Of a DNA stretch of 64,000 bases, positions 10,198-23,398 are shown piece by piece (position 1 is the first letter of the stretch; the number at the start of each line of letters is the position of its first letter). Position numbers and translations under genes: made by a program. The DNA lies in NCBI GenBank assembly GCA_036924285.1, contig JAYKYS010000004.1, forward strand, positions 30,722,001-30,786,000. The letters are read 5' to 3'. The stretch is from Asterella californica (Eukaryota > Streptophyta > Marchantiopsida > Marchantiales > Aytoniaceae). The notes below the pieces were generated by a model. It was not told the origin of the DNA, ran no database searches, and was given only the letters and a program-made list of their open reading frames with translations.

Positions 10198-13100
10198 ATG
10201 GCGATCCATTCGGAGGAGACCAATGGAGTTTCGACCAAGAGGATTACTCATGTTATTCTGGATCTCGATGGGACTCTGCTTGATACAGGTCGGTACTGGT
10301 CGGATACTTTTTATGTGTTACGCTTCTGATGCTGATGGGTGGGTTAGGCCTCCAGTGTGTGCCGTGATTTATGCTTATTGCTATTTTGCTTGAATTGAGG
10401 TTGTTTGGATCGGCAATCCCGGATCAGAATCACAGTCACGAGTGTGGGACTTTTGTAAGACCTTCAACTCAAATATGGTCCTGTGACAAGACCATTGAGT
10501 CGGAGTGGGCTTGTGTTGTGGTTACAAGGAATGTCCTGAGAAGGTTCTTTTATGAGCAGAGCAACTGGTCGAGGAAGCCAGCAAATTCGTCGTGGTCAAT
10601 TACGGGAAAGTCTGGGACGGGAGAGGAACGTCCAAACGATTTGGGAGACGACCTCTAGAAGCAGCAGCGGCACTCATAGAAGACTATGAACTTCCGTGCA
10701 CGCCAGAAGAATTGTATGCTCAGACAGCAGAATTTCTAAACAACAGGTCGGAAGCTTTCTTCTTGGGTTTCGTTGGAATTGTGTTTCTCTGTTTGAAGTG
10801 ATTACAAGATACCACGACTGACTCGGAGCTTCGGATCGGTCTGGTGAAAAATGGGGCCAGTTTCATCAGTTGTTCATTTTGAGCTCAACTTTGTACCCAG
10901 GAAAGGTCATCACACTGATTGCCAAGAAGCGCTCAAAACGTCGAGATTTGGAAGCCAGTCTATGTGATGACACGTAGAGTCATCTTTCTATGGAAGCTAT
11001 TTCATTTTGCATGAAATGAAGCTACCGGAGAGCAGCATGCGTTTAATCAGGAGAAGGAAGATTTCAAGAGTTGTGTCGTGGAAAGTAGTCGCCAGCAGAC
11101 GATCGAAGTCGGTGTCAGAGTGTTGAGGTTTTAGGCTTTTCAAGCTATGGTTTGTGAGTACTTTACTAACAGGCCAGAGTGCGTCGTGTAGCTGGGCGGG
11201 AGCAAAAGCGTTGCCAGGTGCGGTGCGACTGATTCAGTATTTGCAGTTACACGCAATTCCTGTCGCCATTGCATCTAGTTCACCGGTGGCAAGTATCAAG
11301 AGCAAGTTGTCCAACCAAGAGGGTAAGTCATTAAAGTGAAATGCAGTCAGAACGATCTTAGTAAGAGGAACTCTATTGTGCTGGTTACATTCTTAGACGT
11401 CCTTACGTTCGTGTCTGCGTCGAACAACTTCTCTTTCAGTGTCTGGCTTGATATTTCAAATTCAGTTCAAGCACACAGCCGTCTAAGAGAGCACGTGATT
11501 AGATATTGTGGATTATATCCGCAGGCCTGTAGTTTCCGTGTCATATGGGTACCCATGCGAGATTCTTTCTCAACTCTGCGCTCAGAGATGAGATTGAGTT
11601 TCTATGATGTTTGAACGTTACAACTGTTTTACACTCGGTAAGAGCCTTCAGCTTAATGTGTTTTAGACGTCTGTAATGATCCTTCAGCCAGGGAGTGCCG
11701 GTTGAATATTGTAAACATGGATTACAAGTTGGTACATATTTGCAGGTTGGACAGAGATCCTATCAGTTTTTGTTTCGGGAGACGAGGTGAAAGAAGGGAA
11801 GCCTTCACCTGAAATGTGAGCTGCTTGACCCTTGGCCCGTATTGCAACGCGCACGAACTTTTTTTTTATGTGAAGATCCGCGAAATACGCAGGCTGTCAA
11901 AAGTTCTCAACGTGCCGTTAAGACTGTGCACTTGGTATCGGCTTGTGAACATTGCAGCTTTCTTGAAGCCGCCAAGAGACTGAATGCTGAACCATCAAAC
12001 TGCCTCGTGATTGAGGATGCGCCGTGAGTCTCCAAGCTCTTGATTGTTTTCGTAGTTATGACTTCATGATTGTTTCTGTGATCTGTTTGTTTTGGTCAAA
12101 TGCGTCAGAAAGATTATTGTTCGACGTATTACAACGTCATGATCATTTGGTTGGGATGAATTTTCTGTTTTTGCCTAAGTCGAAGCACTTCTCGTTCATG
12201 TGGATTACCAGGGTTGGTGTCATCGCTGCAAAAGCAGCTGGTATGGAGGTTGTGGCTGTCCCTTCTTTACCAACCAAATCTGCACGCCCTCTCTATTCCT
12301 CAGCAGATCACATATTAAGCTCATTGCTTGACTTGCGACCTGAAGTTTGGGGCCTGCCACCTTTCCAAGATTGTAAGTGGAGCTTTCCCATTTAGCTTAG
12401 CCCAACTTTTGGTGGGTTCCCCCAGTGTTTGGATGGACGATTGTCAGAGTCGCATAAATCGTAAGGAGTTCGTTTGTTCAGCCTTCACTCGCTCCCCTTA
12501 GCACCGGCCGGAGTTGGTCTCAGAAAGCCATACTGACGATGTTCAACTTTGTAGGGATAGAAGACACCCTACCCATCGATCCCTGGTACATAGGCGGAAC
12601 GGTCATCAAAGGGTATGGTCGTGGATCCAAGGTTCTCGGTATACCTACAGGTAAGTGTTCAGTAGTAGTGTGACGTTACACTTTCGGAGAATAGTGTCCT
12701 ATAATAGGATATGAGATCATATAGTCTGATTGTTTCGTCTTCTCTGTGGGACAGCCAACCTTCCAACTGCAGCCTTTGTGGGCCAACTCGCTCAACATGT
12801 ATGTGGAATCTACTTGGGCTGGGCTGGTCTTGCGGGTAGAGGCGTATATAAGATGGTGATGAGTGTAGGATGGAATCCATACTTCGACAATTCCGAGAAA
12901 ACTGCGGTAAGAATCGCTGCAGTCAGTCAGCGTAGCGACACGTCTATTGTATTTTTCCTGCCATTCGAAAGATTTATTGCTAGGTATTCTTTCATGTGAC
13001 GCGCGTACCACCGGCCTGTCACAGGAACCATGGCTCCTGCACGAGTTTCCCGAGGATTTCTATGGTGAAGAACTTAGGCTGATAGTAGTGGGCTACATTC

Positions 13101-13403
13101 GACCAGAGGTATCTTGTTAAACAAATGGAGAAGATTTCTGAGTTCGGTATCTTGTTCAACTCAGAGCAATGGCGAAGATTTCTGAGTTCTTCATTACCTC
13201 GAACTTGTGATTCACAAACTGATATTTATCTCACATTTCTTCTGCTGCAGGCCAATTTCGCATCTCTGGAAGCTCTAATCGAAAGAATACATCAAGACGG
13301 ACGCGTCGCCAAGAGAGCTCTCGACGTCGATGCATATCGCAGGTTTCAGAGTGATTCCTACTTAACCTCGCCTGTCACAAATGGGCAGACAGAAGAAGGG
13401 TAG
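10198..13403 (+). CDS. FMN/FHY: bifunctional FMN phosphatase / riboflavin kinase (FMN/FHy type)
   Basis: Ten exons join in frame with GT-AG introns to 396 residues: 10198-10288, 10560-10746, 11192-11322, 11746-11815, 11958-12023, 12212-12372, 12555-12650, 12755-12906, 13025-13108, 13251-13403. The N-terminal half is a HAD-type FMN hydrolase: motif I DLDGTLLD (D22, D24), motif II ASSS near 121, motif III GKPSP (K155), motif IV VIEDA (D180). The C-terminal half (from about 236) is a riboflavin kinase: GRGSKVLGIPTANL, GWNPYF and the catalytic Glu of the EPWLLHEF stretch (E319). It converts riboflavin plus ATP to FMN and hydrolyses FMN back, setting the FMN pool. This fusion is characteristic of plants; the Arabidopsis enzyme is about 380 residues, so the length fits. 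Nothing is broken. Exon ends were chosen by splice consensus plus family alignment from memory. Confidence 0.93.
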
Positions 13404-14785
13404 AAAATCTTGTGTTATTTCAAGTTCCTTATAGTATCAAATAAAATCAAAAATCTAGATTCATTTCACAGAATCTTCCCACGCGAGATGATGACTCAAG
13501 AAAAAGATTACGAATACTTGTAAACCATCCCATAATTAATTGCAACTTGCGGCGTCGCCACCAGCTTCACATCTCACAAGCGTTCGTTCTAACATAGTGT
13601 CGTGCGTTAAAGTGCGTAAAAATCGTGTTCACACACGCTTCAGCCCAGCCAGCCTTTAGAGTGAAGATTCGCCATCTGCACCTATCCGGTTTCACGTATA
13701 TGGTGAAAGCTCCAGTGATCGTCACAATTCCATCACAGAACAGCCACGGCCCCACCTAGGCTCCCTTAACATCAGATAAATCAGTTTTCGGATTACCTAA
13801 CCGTTCGGGACCAAAACGAGCAACCGTAATGCGCGTAAAGAAAGTCTTTTTCTTGCATGCTAGAAAACGTCGTGTATCTTACAACCCTCGTCCGAAAGGT
13901 GAGGGTTCATCTGCAAGTGAGCAGCAGCGACGAGACTATTCGCGATACTCTTTAAACTCGTCTGGTGGTTTCATACATATGGCCTGCATGTGGGCATTTC
14001 TTACAGTCGCGCGGACGAAACTAGACTTCCGTGGCTGAACTGGGTCCAATATCACTACTAGAAAAGGATGACCCAGATACTGGCCTGCTCCCAAACTCTT
14101 CCGCGTTTACACTTCTGAAAGTAGTTTCTAGCCAACATGACTGCATAACGTTTCGTAAGTAAGCAGGTTGGGGTGAACAGACCAGTACAATAGTCTGTCA
14201 AATTCAGAGACTTGGGTTCCTCCTAAAATTTCGCGAGATGAACGAAAGAACCTTTACCACAGCAGAGAACTCTTCCCATACACCCAGAACTCAAAGCAAA
14301 ACTATAATGCCAGTCACGAAATATATCTATTACTCTAGAGTCTCGACATTCTTTCCTAGTCATGCAAACAACTCTGCAGAGCTTCCGTAATCCGAAATCA
14401 AACAATCATCCGCCTGCATCGTCCAAGTGGAGCAGACTCTTCAGAACATCAATCAGACACTCACCATCATCATTTGTCCATCAGAACAGAATGCAACCAA
14501 ACAGTAAGCAAACCGTGCAAAATTGCATGATACCTGGATATGGACGGTGACAAATCGAGCTTGGCTTCGAAACTGGTGTCACAAACATCTGACTACAGTT
14601 AGAAGAAACTGCATCGAGTCTGGATTTAATTTCTGCTGGTTGCAAAATCTCACACAGGCTGTGGCCTGATCATGCTCCGTACGAACAACTCTAAAGCAAA
14701 CCTGAGGACACAATCACTTAAGCTGGATCTGCAGTGAATGATACGACCATGATGAGCGGTGCTAAGAATCCTTGACGCAATACTC
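13404..14785. other. intergenic region between convergent genes (two 3' UTRs)
   Basis: The flavin enzyme gene ends at 13403 and the oppositely oriented SURP/CCCH gene ends at 14786. The 1.4 kb between them should contain both 3' UTRs. No further coding region is recognised; frames such as 13829-14038 and 14362-14550 are short and featureless. Confidence 0.6.
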
Positions 14786-17700
14786 TTACGCCTTCACATA
14801 TTTGTCAACATATCCCTGCACAGGAAGGGACAAACACAGTACTTCTCATATGAAATAAGCTCACAATCTGGGTGTCCGACCGCACCTTTAGTAAGGTAAC
14901 CTGGTCAGTCTGTACTTCCCCACCATGAACAGAACGGAAACGTAAAGACAATCAACAATAAAGGGACACTTGCAATATATCACATATGAGAAAACGGATT
15001 AGGACAGAAAGGAGGACAAACAGGAAGGCATCCAGTCGTAAGACGGATCCAGCAGAAATTGTATATAAGTTGGTACAGCCAGTAGAAGTATGACAAGTAA
15101 CCCAGTCGGACGTGGTTGTGTCCTTATAAGGTAGAGAATCTAAGTTTGCCCAAAGCCACTTGTAACGCGGGGAGATGGGATATCGAATTTGTAACTCGGT
15201 GGAAAAAGTACCTTAACAAGCTTTGCAATCTTCGGCTTCGATGTATCCATGAACAAATCCAACTTCTCCTGAGACTTGGGTATCGAGCCTTTGGCTTCCA
15301 ACGCTCCCATAACCTTGTCAACTGCCTTCTTCGCTATTGTCTTGAATGCATCCTTGCTCATTTGACCCTCCTTCCAAGTAGGCTTCAGCAGGTCCTTCAC
15401 ATGCTCTGCTACTGCCTTTCTGATCAGATTCAGAATTCGACTATCCTTGTCCTTCTTCTTCTGATCCTTGGATCCATCAGCCGGATCTTTTTGTCCATCC
15501 TCCGTTGGATTCCTATCTGGAGCGGGACTTAGACTTTCCATAGTCACCGCTTGGTGTGTACCGCCGTAGTTCATGGTCGAATTTATATTGAATGAAGAAC
15601 CTACATTTGCAGGACTCACATTCTCCATGACCATGTGCACGGGTCGCCTAGGACTGACATTCTCCAACACCACGATGTTTGATCTTACACTGTCAATATG
15701 ACCTGGCAGACCTGGACTCACATTCTCGAGAACCACCTCTCCTGCGTTTGTCATTATAGGAGTAGTTTCACCGGCAGATTGTAGCTTCCACTGCTCACTA
15801 GTAGACTGCCTACTCCCGTTATCTACTTGTCTGTTCTGATTGTGTGAAGCCACAACCTTCTTGTCCCCAGCACCAGGGGGTCCAGGCTCAAGACTGTCTG
15901 CCAACGGATCATACTGATCATTTGAGGAAACTGAACTTGGAGCCATAACCTGCGCCGCAAGAGTAGAGAACGACGCCACAGCATAGGCTGGAAGCAAAGA
16001 AGGAGCGTATTGGTAAGATACTTGTTGTGGAACGGAGACCTGAGGAGGTAGTGATTGTGTTTGAGGTTGGGCCGCTGATGGTTGTTGCAGAGCTTGCTGG
16101 GGTGGTGGACCATAAGACACAAGTGGGCCCATTCCAGGAGACGTCCAACTGAAACCGAGCCTTGTTGTCAAGTTCGGGCCCATCGGGGCCTGTAACATCT
16201 GTGAAGGTGTATTCATTACAGGAGTTCTCAACATGAGACTGGCTTGACCACTTGATAGGGGGACGGACACCGGCAGTCGGAATGCAGTCGGAATGTCAGT
16301 CGGAATGCCGACTGACATTGGCATTGACATGGCTACTGAAACAGGCGAGGCAAAGTTTTGCTGCTGAGGAGCGCTGAAGGAAGGGTGTGGACGTAACATA
16401 GGAAGGGAGGCGAAGGGAGGCGGTGGCTGAGTTGGCATGGATGAATTTCCGCTGTATGAGACAGGTGACGGCGTGAACGTTGGCTGCTGCTGTCGATTTA
16501 CAACGAAGCCAGATTTGTGAGGGATATTGAGTGAGTAACCACTGTGCTGTAATGGTGGAAAGTTATTATGTTGCGGTTGTGAATGGCTAAGAGTATATTT
16601 AGGTTGTTGCGGCTGGGAGCTTGGCGACGGAGAAAACGAAGGATGTTGGGGTAAATGTGCACTCAGCGGAGTGTTATATTGACGTGTCATGGCCGTAGGA
16701 TAATTAGGCTGCTGTGGAGAGGCAACAGGGTTGGGCAGACCACCTGTTTGTTGAGGTATTTGGTTCGATTGAGACGATGGAATCGAGGGTGAAAGCGCTT
16801 CACACATGTACTCGGACGGAGACTTGATCTGCTGAGACGTAGCAGGGCCCGCTGAATCTCTATCGGATTGCAATGTCGAATGTTCTACAGGACCTTGTTC
16901 TGCTGCAGATGTTGATCCAGGTGCTGCAGCACCGTCTCCCTTCCTTTGCTCCCATGCTTCAGCAGTGGATGATTCGCCCTCCTGCTTCTTCAACTCTTCG
17001 ATCAATTTCTCTTCTCTTGAATCGTCGTCTGTGTTGCGTTCACTTGAATTCCAACTTTTCCACGGCCTCGGCTGATCTCCACCCTTGCCTCCCCAGTTTC
17101 GTTCTCCATCTTCTGCAGCATCCCTCGCGGAACGCCCTCGACCCCGGCCTCGTCCTCGTCCTCCACTCCATCGACCACCTTGGTCATCAGCTAACCCGTT
17201 GCTTTCTTCATGTAAAAATCTACAAGATGCACCCCTTTGACATCTACCCTTAGCAAAATCAAAGCACGCTTGTTGGGGTCCACCTCCCCTCCCCCCTCTT
17301 CTGCCCCCTCTGTCAGTATAACCCCTCTCACCCCTTCCTTCACCTGCCCATCTCCCTTCGCGCGGAGGTGAACGACTGCGGCTCCTTTGCCTTCTCGGCG
17401 ACGCACTGAAACAACATACAAGGTCAGATTCGTACGTTAAGCGCGGGTGAGCCCACCGAATAGACAGTCATTTCTTCGGACAACTAACAAAGCTGTTTCT
17501 CAAAAGCGTCACGCTAACATCTTCCGCAACCAAATCTGAGAGCAATAAGATGAGTCAGAACGTCTTGAACGGACACTAAACTATATGACAATGAATGCCT
17601 CGAAAGTGACTTACGACATTCCATCCTTTGAAGCTGAGATGAAAAGACATAAGGAGTAAGAAACTAATAAGCGGACCAGGAAAACAGCAATTATAAAAGG

Positions 17701-20700
17701 GACGCCCGAAAACGGAAGGTTTATGTAAACAAAGCTTTTGCTAGTTTCCCGCCCTGAAATTTCGTTTCATAATGGTGTAACGAGAGTCATACACAAACCG
17801 TGTAAAACATCCGAAATGTGAGCTGCACATACGGGAAAGGTGGATGAAACAGCCGTAAATCTCCAGTCAGTAAGGTGCAAGAACACACATGACCCAAAAC
17901 CGTCGGGGTTTATACATCCGAAGTGAAAAGAAGTACAACAATCCAACTCATATTGCCCGTAAGTTCCCACGGAACTGAACATGGAAGCAAATACAGATGA
18001 GATGTACAAGATGAAGTGCAAGCTGATCTGTGGCTGATCCAACTCAAGTATCCTAAATTCGCGGTCTAAAGAAAGTGAAAAGGAGGTGAAATCATCAAGA
18101 GAGGGAGAATCGCTATTTTCGAAAGCAAGCATGGAAAAGACTGAATGAATTATGTCGGACCGAGTGGATGTGGCAATAAATCCTGCACGGTACCCGAATC
18201 CGGAATATCTGAGGGGCTAATACATATCGCGCTTTGAACAAATGAAGAAGTGCGCAAGCATTAAAACAGACCATTAGCGGCTGAAATGAATTACCAAACG
18301 GATGAGTGCTATGGCAAACAGCACATTTCATGCTTGCATGCATGTTAGTACTAAGGTCCATGAGCATAGCAGCGTAATGCAAGAACTACCCACACGCACT
18401 TGCTCAAGAGTCATTAACTGTAGGAAATGAGTAAGTGTGCACTCAACTACCTAACGACCACATAAGCGGAGTATGCTGGTTTCACACTCCCTGCATGCAC
18501 CTCAACCGTACTCTGACTTCGTCGGACACCATTGAGAAGCTCGGAACAGAACGAGAAAATATGATGACCCGAAATGAGAACACCATCAGCAGAGACGGTT
18601 AGGCTATAGTTGAGCTGGAAAAGTGACCAACAAAAGTTGAGGACTTTTCGAGCTCAGTACTGTTTTGTTTGTAAGGAAGTTCTCCTGAACCCAGAGAAGA
18701 TGTTGTCATTAAAAACTGCACGCCGTAGCTTTCCGACCTTAGACCCGCGCCCTGGCTGGACGGTGCCAGAGAAGATGTACTCATTAAAAACTGCATGCCG
18801 CAGCACCTCGAACATAGACCCCGCGCCCTGGATGGACGCGCTAGGAGAACCACAGAAGTACACAGCAAGAAGAATGAATGAGATAATGTAGCTAAAACAG
18901 CGGAAAAAGTCCATAACATGAGGACAAAAAGTTGGAACTGTGCAGCAAGCAGCACATTCCCGAGGCCGGACCCCTTGGTATGGAATGACTTGAACAAGAT
19001 GCAAACACGTAGGTAAAACTGAGGTCTAGAACTGAGCCTGCATTGATCAAGAGTAGCTGAGTTGTGAATCAAGGAAGGCTGAATGGAACGGACCGAAGAT
19101 TGAATGACTAAAATGAAAGTAGTACGAGCACTGGTGGTCTAAGTAGCAGACTCTTACGAGCATGACAACTAGAGTATCCTTGGATCCAACTGGTCGCAAA
19201 ACACTTCCTGCGGTCTGAAGCCCACAATCGGAGGCAACCAAGGACAAGTTAGCCCCACGTTTACAATGTGACCTTGATAAGGGAAACGACTTGGGACGAA
19301 CAAACCAAAGCAGATCTGAAAGGAACCTGAACCAATATTGGCTCATTTATGGCGTAGGATATGGGACCTGGAAGGAGAAGAGCGCATCCTCATTACGTGA
19401 TCTTGGAACAGAAAGCCCGAACTGAAAACGGAACGTACCTGGGGTTAAGCTGGCTCCTATCTAACAGCTGACATGGTAAGAAAAGCGGCTTGGGAGGTGA
19501 TGAGCTCATTCTCACTACGTCATACTGGACGAAGAGAAACACGGCTCAAATCGCGCTCATCCCTCACTGAGTCATCTGAACTGAAAGGAACCTCTATGCA
19601 AGAACTACCTACATGCAGCGTAACTCGTGGACTGAAACGCAGAGAAGTACATCCCAAGTAAGTATGAGTGTTGTAAATATACGCTAACTTGGTTAACTAC
19701 ACATTGCTGTATCTTCTTAGTTTACCTTCCTACAACCCGCTTACTTCTCCGGGGCTATGTATTGCATATTTTCTGGTAGACCCCTTAACACGAAAAGGAA
19801 AAGCTCACCCAATGACATCTAAACTGCGTTGCCAAACTCCTCAGAGGAATACGACACCGACTTCAGTGCCAAAGGGACGAACCTTAGGATTACTTTGGTC
19901 TAGAAACAACAATGAGATTTGATGGACTTTTCAACCGTTGATCATAGCATCCCTTTTGCATATGGATCCCAGAGGCATCCACTGGTATACATGCCCCTAA
20001 CAAAACGAGCAAACCAAGGAAGCACAACCCAGAGTAAAATTCATTGATAGGTGTAGTGAGCAACCTCCAGGAACGGCTTCTCCTATCCCGACGATGAGGA
20101 GAACGACTAGGGCTCCAACGCTTACGTCGTGAATCTCCTGGAGAACGACTTCGGGTTCTACTCCGGCTCATCGACCTTCTTCGTTTCTTGCCCCCACCAT
20201 GATGGCTCTCTCCATCACTATCACTGCCCCCTTGTCTCAAAAGCCTTCCAAATTCATCAACTGCCAGCAAATCTGATACAGATCTGGATTTAGGCTTCTC
20301 CGAGTCCCTTGCACTAGTGTCATCATTTACTCTCAAGAGCTTGCCAGACATCATTCGAGATTGTCTTCGGTCCTCTGTTAAGCTTTCCTCTCCCTCTCCT
20401 CGGTGATGGAAAGCTCCCGATCTCTTGTAGCCCTTGGTCACGGAAGACATTTCCCCTGTCCCTGGCCCCTTATCAGAAACCAGATCTCTGGCTCCTTGAT
20501 GTGTAGGGCCGGATTCTGGAGGACCCCACCGAGAAGGTTTGGTGGGTACGTCCGGATGTGGAGGGACACCTTTACGTTCCAACTCGATACTAGCTGCAGA
20601 TTCCCGTTGTTTTTCTTTGGGTTCTCCGTACTTGGATGGACTAGTGTGGAGACTCACATCTTCCATGCATGGTCGGTCAAATCCTGTCCGACGTCGTGAA

Positions 20701-22483
20701 TCTATCCACACAGGCAAGTGAACGTAAGTCATGGATATTTACCATTGTTTTCTTTGCTTCTTGCATATCAACATCCTCTGAATGGATGTCCTTAGTATTT
20801 AACTGGAGATTACCTTCCAAGTTCAACGTGTGCCACTATAACATTCTAAAAAGCCTATATCTAAAATCCTATTCTAAAAACCAAATACAGCCCAACAATT
20901 AATACACGACTAAATGAAAGACATGATTTCAGCCCTTCCTTAGGGAGGAATAAATGTAGGAGCTTAATTCCCCAGGAGAGTGCACCAAGACTCACGTTCC
21001 CGCAAATAGTGACCTTATATGTCGGGAGTGGCGTTGAGATGCAGGAACTAACAACTCAAGGAAACCAATCATAAAACCCATTGAAATGCATTGCAAGAAT
21101 CTCATACCCTTCCTCCGAGGCAAATCTGAGAGGCCTCCCTCCTTTTCGGTCTTCGCTGTGTCTGGACCTTGTGATCCTTTCTCCCTCTCAACTCCGGGGT
21201 AGTCCAAGTCTGATGATACCATCTCAGCTGGGTTCCAGCGGTTTGAGCCTTGGTGCAATGGTTTTTCATCAATAGGCACGCTTGAGGAAGACCCAGCTTT
21301 TGGTTCACTGAAAGACAGAGAGAAACTTCCTTCCGATGTTCTCTCTGTCGTTAGGGGTGCTGTAGCTACTTTCCTATCAATCACAGGCGATGAAAATCTG
21401 GATCTCCTCTCAAATCCTGGAGATGTAGGTCCGATTTTTCTTTCACTTGTTTGTGATGACAACTCAACGGGTGATGAAAACCCTGATCTCCTTTCTCGCT
21501 TTGGAGATAATCCTGGTCCTCTATCAAACGCCGACTTTCTCTCACAAGTCGGGGGTGTGACAGCAAAGTCATCTGTAATAGAATGATTATAACCACAAGG
21601 CAAATTTTTAAGGGAAACCCGAACCTTCATGCTGTAAGCTGATAGCTCAGTAGTAAGCTAATAGTAAACTCAATAACATGCAGAAAAGAGCCCGCTCAAG
21701 ATATGGAAGTCCGACAAAATATTTTAAGAACTGTAAGGTGCATCTACCTTCCATGTCCATATCAGATCCAGTTGGAGACCGAGGAACTTCATGTGACAAT
21801 TGAACCCCACCTACGTCTTCCGGATGTTCATTTAGTTCTGAAAGCCTCGTCTGTGTTGCACTTGGTGGCTTGCTCCTCTCCTCCCAGGCTAAGTTCTCTT
21901 TTTTCCATTCGTAGTAATGGAGTCCAATACTCGCTTCTGTGCCCCGCTCACCACCAAAAAGAAAAGCAAACTTCGGATTATCGGCTTGTTTTTGTCGAGC
22001 CATGTTCTCAAACTGAGGTCCATTCTTGGCAACGAAGAGAGACAGCACCTCAATGTTTTTCAACATCTCCACATCCTTAGGCGCGGCTGGGGGTGGTGGA
22101 GGATCGCATTTTAGACCTGATCTACCACACCCATCTGTAGAGGGTGGAGGAGGAGGTGCCTCCCTGGGAGGACTTCCTGGAAGAGGAGGCGAGTATACAC
22201 GACCCAGAGGTGGTGGTCCACGATTAGGCAGAGGATAGCCTTGATAGTCTTGATAGGATCCCGGACCGGGAAAGAGAGGAGGTTGATATATTCCGGGCAC
22301 TCCTCCTCCACCAACACCTCTTCCTCTTGCATACGATGGTTGATAAGGTGCACCAGCAGTCATTCCAACCGGAAACCCGGGAAAATGACCATTATTGTAG
22401 CGCAGGGGACCACCATGCGGGTGATCCCGGGGTTGCTCGAACATGGGACCACCATGCGGGTGATCCCGGGGTTGCCCGAACAT
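14786..22483 (-). CDS. SURP / RS-rich / CCCH zinc finger / SRI-like domain protein, probable splicing-associated factor
   Basis: Five exons (minus strand: 22483-21748, 21572-21108, 20701-20065, 17405-15212, 14815-14786) join in phase with GT-AG introns to 1353 residues. Order of features: two 13-residue FGQPRDHPHGGPM-type repeats at the N-terminus; Gly/Pro-rich tract; SURP module at about 137-196 (NIEVLSLFVAKNGPQFE...NPKFAFLF); repeated ERKS/FSSP segments; RS-rich tract (SMSRSRTRSRSP) near 585; a C-x7-C-x5-C-x3-H zinc finger (C660, C668, C674, H678) flanked by RG repeats; long Gln/Pro-rich low-complexity region; C-terminal helical domain (LLKPTWKEGQMSKDAFKTI... to KLVKGYVDKYVKA) like that of Arabidopsis CCCH proteins of the C3H38/C3H55 group. 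SURP plus RS plus CCCH suggest a nuclear pre-mRNA processing role. The exact orthologue name is uncertain; a 5' UTR exon may exist upstream. Confidence 0.85.
18418..18535. repeat. dispersed repeat, partner of 24522-24645
   Basis: Shares with 24522-24645 the order AATGAGTARGTGTRCACT, ACACTC, TGCATGCACCYCAACC-like and CTGACTTCRTC. Non-coding; family unknown. Confidence 0.5.
18691..18840. repeat. 75-bp tandem duplication inside the intron
   Basis: Units start with CCAGAGAAGATG at 18691 and 18766, and both contain CATTAAAAACTGCA and CCGCGCCCTGG. The copies have diverged modestly. Confidence 0.85.
22406..22483 (-). repeat. 39-bp coding tandem repeat at the N-terminus of the SURP/CCCH protein
   Basis: Two nearly identical 39-bp units encode two copies of a 13-residue FxQPRDHPHGGPx motif directly after the start codon. 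An in-frame TGA lies two codons upstream of this ATG, which supports the chosen start unless an upstream exon splices here. Confidence 0.8.
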
Positions 22484-23398
22484 GCCTCAATCCAGACACT
22501 TGCCTGGTGTTCAAGTCAAGCTTAACTGCCTAAATCCTACTACTGTACTACTGCTGTATCCATGTGTATTTTTCTTATGAAGAGTCTGCTTCAGCATCGA
22601 CTCTGAAGTCAAAGGACTTCAGGTGTGGTTTGTGGCACGATCTTCCTCAGCGTGTCCAAAGTGCCAAACTTACAGCTACACAGCATGGTTTTGAACATAC
22701 TACTGGGAACAGTGCATGACCATCAGTTCCTTATAGTCTATCACATAGCAAGGTGATTAGGTCAAGCAGAATGGATGATATCCAACTCCTTTCAGACACA
22801 TCAGCGGGACCATGCGTCATCTAGCAGTAATAGGAACTCCGAATGGCAACTCTAATTCTCCCTTACGACATTGCTCCACTCTCAGCAAATCTCTCCCAGT
22901 ACGTCTCAGATGGCCACGAATTCTGCGGCCATTTATTTCCAAGTTCGAAATCCTCCGGAAGGTCCTGCCTAGCCCTAGACGTAACAGCCTTTTGCGGACG
23001 CCACCTCAATAACAATTACACTCTTCCTTAAGTGCAACTCTGTATCGTGTCGACTTCCTTGATCAATAACCTTCGTACGCCATCTCAATGACAATTACAC
23101 TCTTCCTTAAGTGCAACTCTGTATCCTGTCGACTTCCTTGATCAAACCTTTTAAACCCCGGTAAAGCGACTCCTTCTCGCACACCACTCTCTCCCTCCCA
23201 GCCTCACATGTGAGAAGGAAGAGTTTAGATACTTGGTTTCAGTTTGCAGCTGCAGCGTTCAGAGTAAATATTTGGTTGCTGAGAATCAGAGGTTAGAACT
23301 CTCGAGTAGTAGTTGAGCTGCTACTATAGTGAGTTTATAGGATACACCTCGGACGATCCTTTATAGTTTCTTAGCATGTTAATACTAGCAAATCATCT
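22484..23398. promoter_or_regulatory. upstream region of the SURP/CCCH gene
   Basis: No coding region recognised. It probably contains the promoter and 5' UTR of the minus-strand gene. An 80-bp tandem duplication (units at 22999 and 23079, each containing CAATTACACTCTTCCTTAAG) is the only distinct structure. Confidence 0.4.
22999..23147. repeat. 80-bp tandem duplication
   Basis: Two near-identical units, each running from CGCCAYCTCAATRACAATT through CTCTGTATC.TGTCGACTTCC to GATCAA. Located upstream of the SURP/CCCH gene. Confidence 0.85.

Larger units (their letters stand above)
17406..20064 (-). other. large intron of the SURP/CCCH gene, repeat-bearing
   Basis: This 2.66-kb intron is bounded by a donor (GAG/GTTGCT) and acceptor (TTTCAG/TG) that keep the frame; the gene's other introns are 175-406 bp. 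It contains a 75-bp tandem duplication at 18691-18840 and a segment at 18418-18535 that recurs at 24522-24645. Open frames on both strands here (for example 18599-19072 and 17767-18132) have no recognised domains and are treated as spurious. Confidence 0.7.

Noticed and set aside
10371..12395. Plus-strand frames that overlap introns of the flavin enzyme gene
   Set aside because: They are exon sequence read into introns or in the wrong frame; the spliced model accounts for them.
15116..17253. Plus-strand frames opposite the CCCH exon
   Set aside because: Shadows of the long minus-strand exon, whose domains and splice phases are consistent.
17767..19346. Several 90-157-codon frames inside the large intron of the SURP/CCCH gene
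   Set aside because: No recognisable domains, overlapping on both strands, and bounded by valid splice sites of the host gene.
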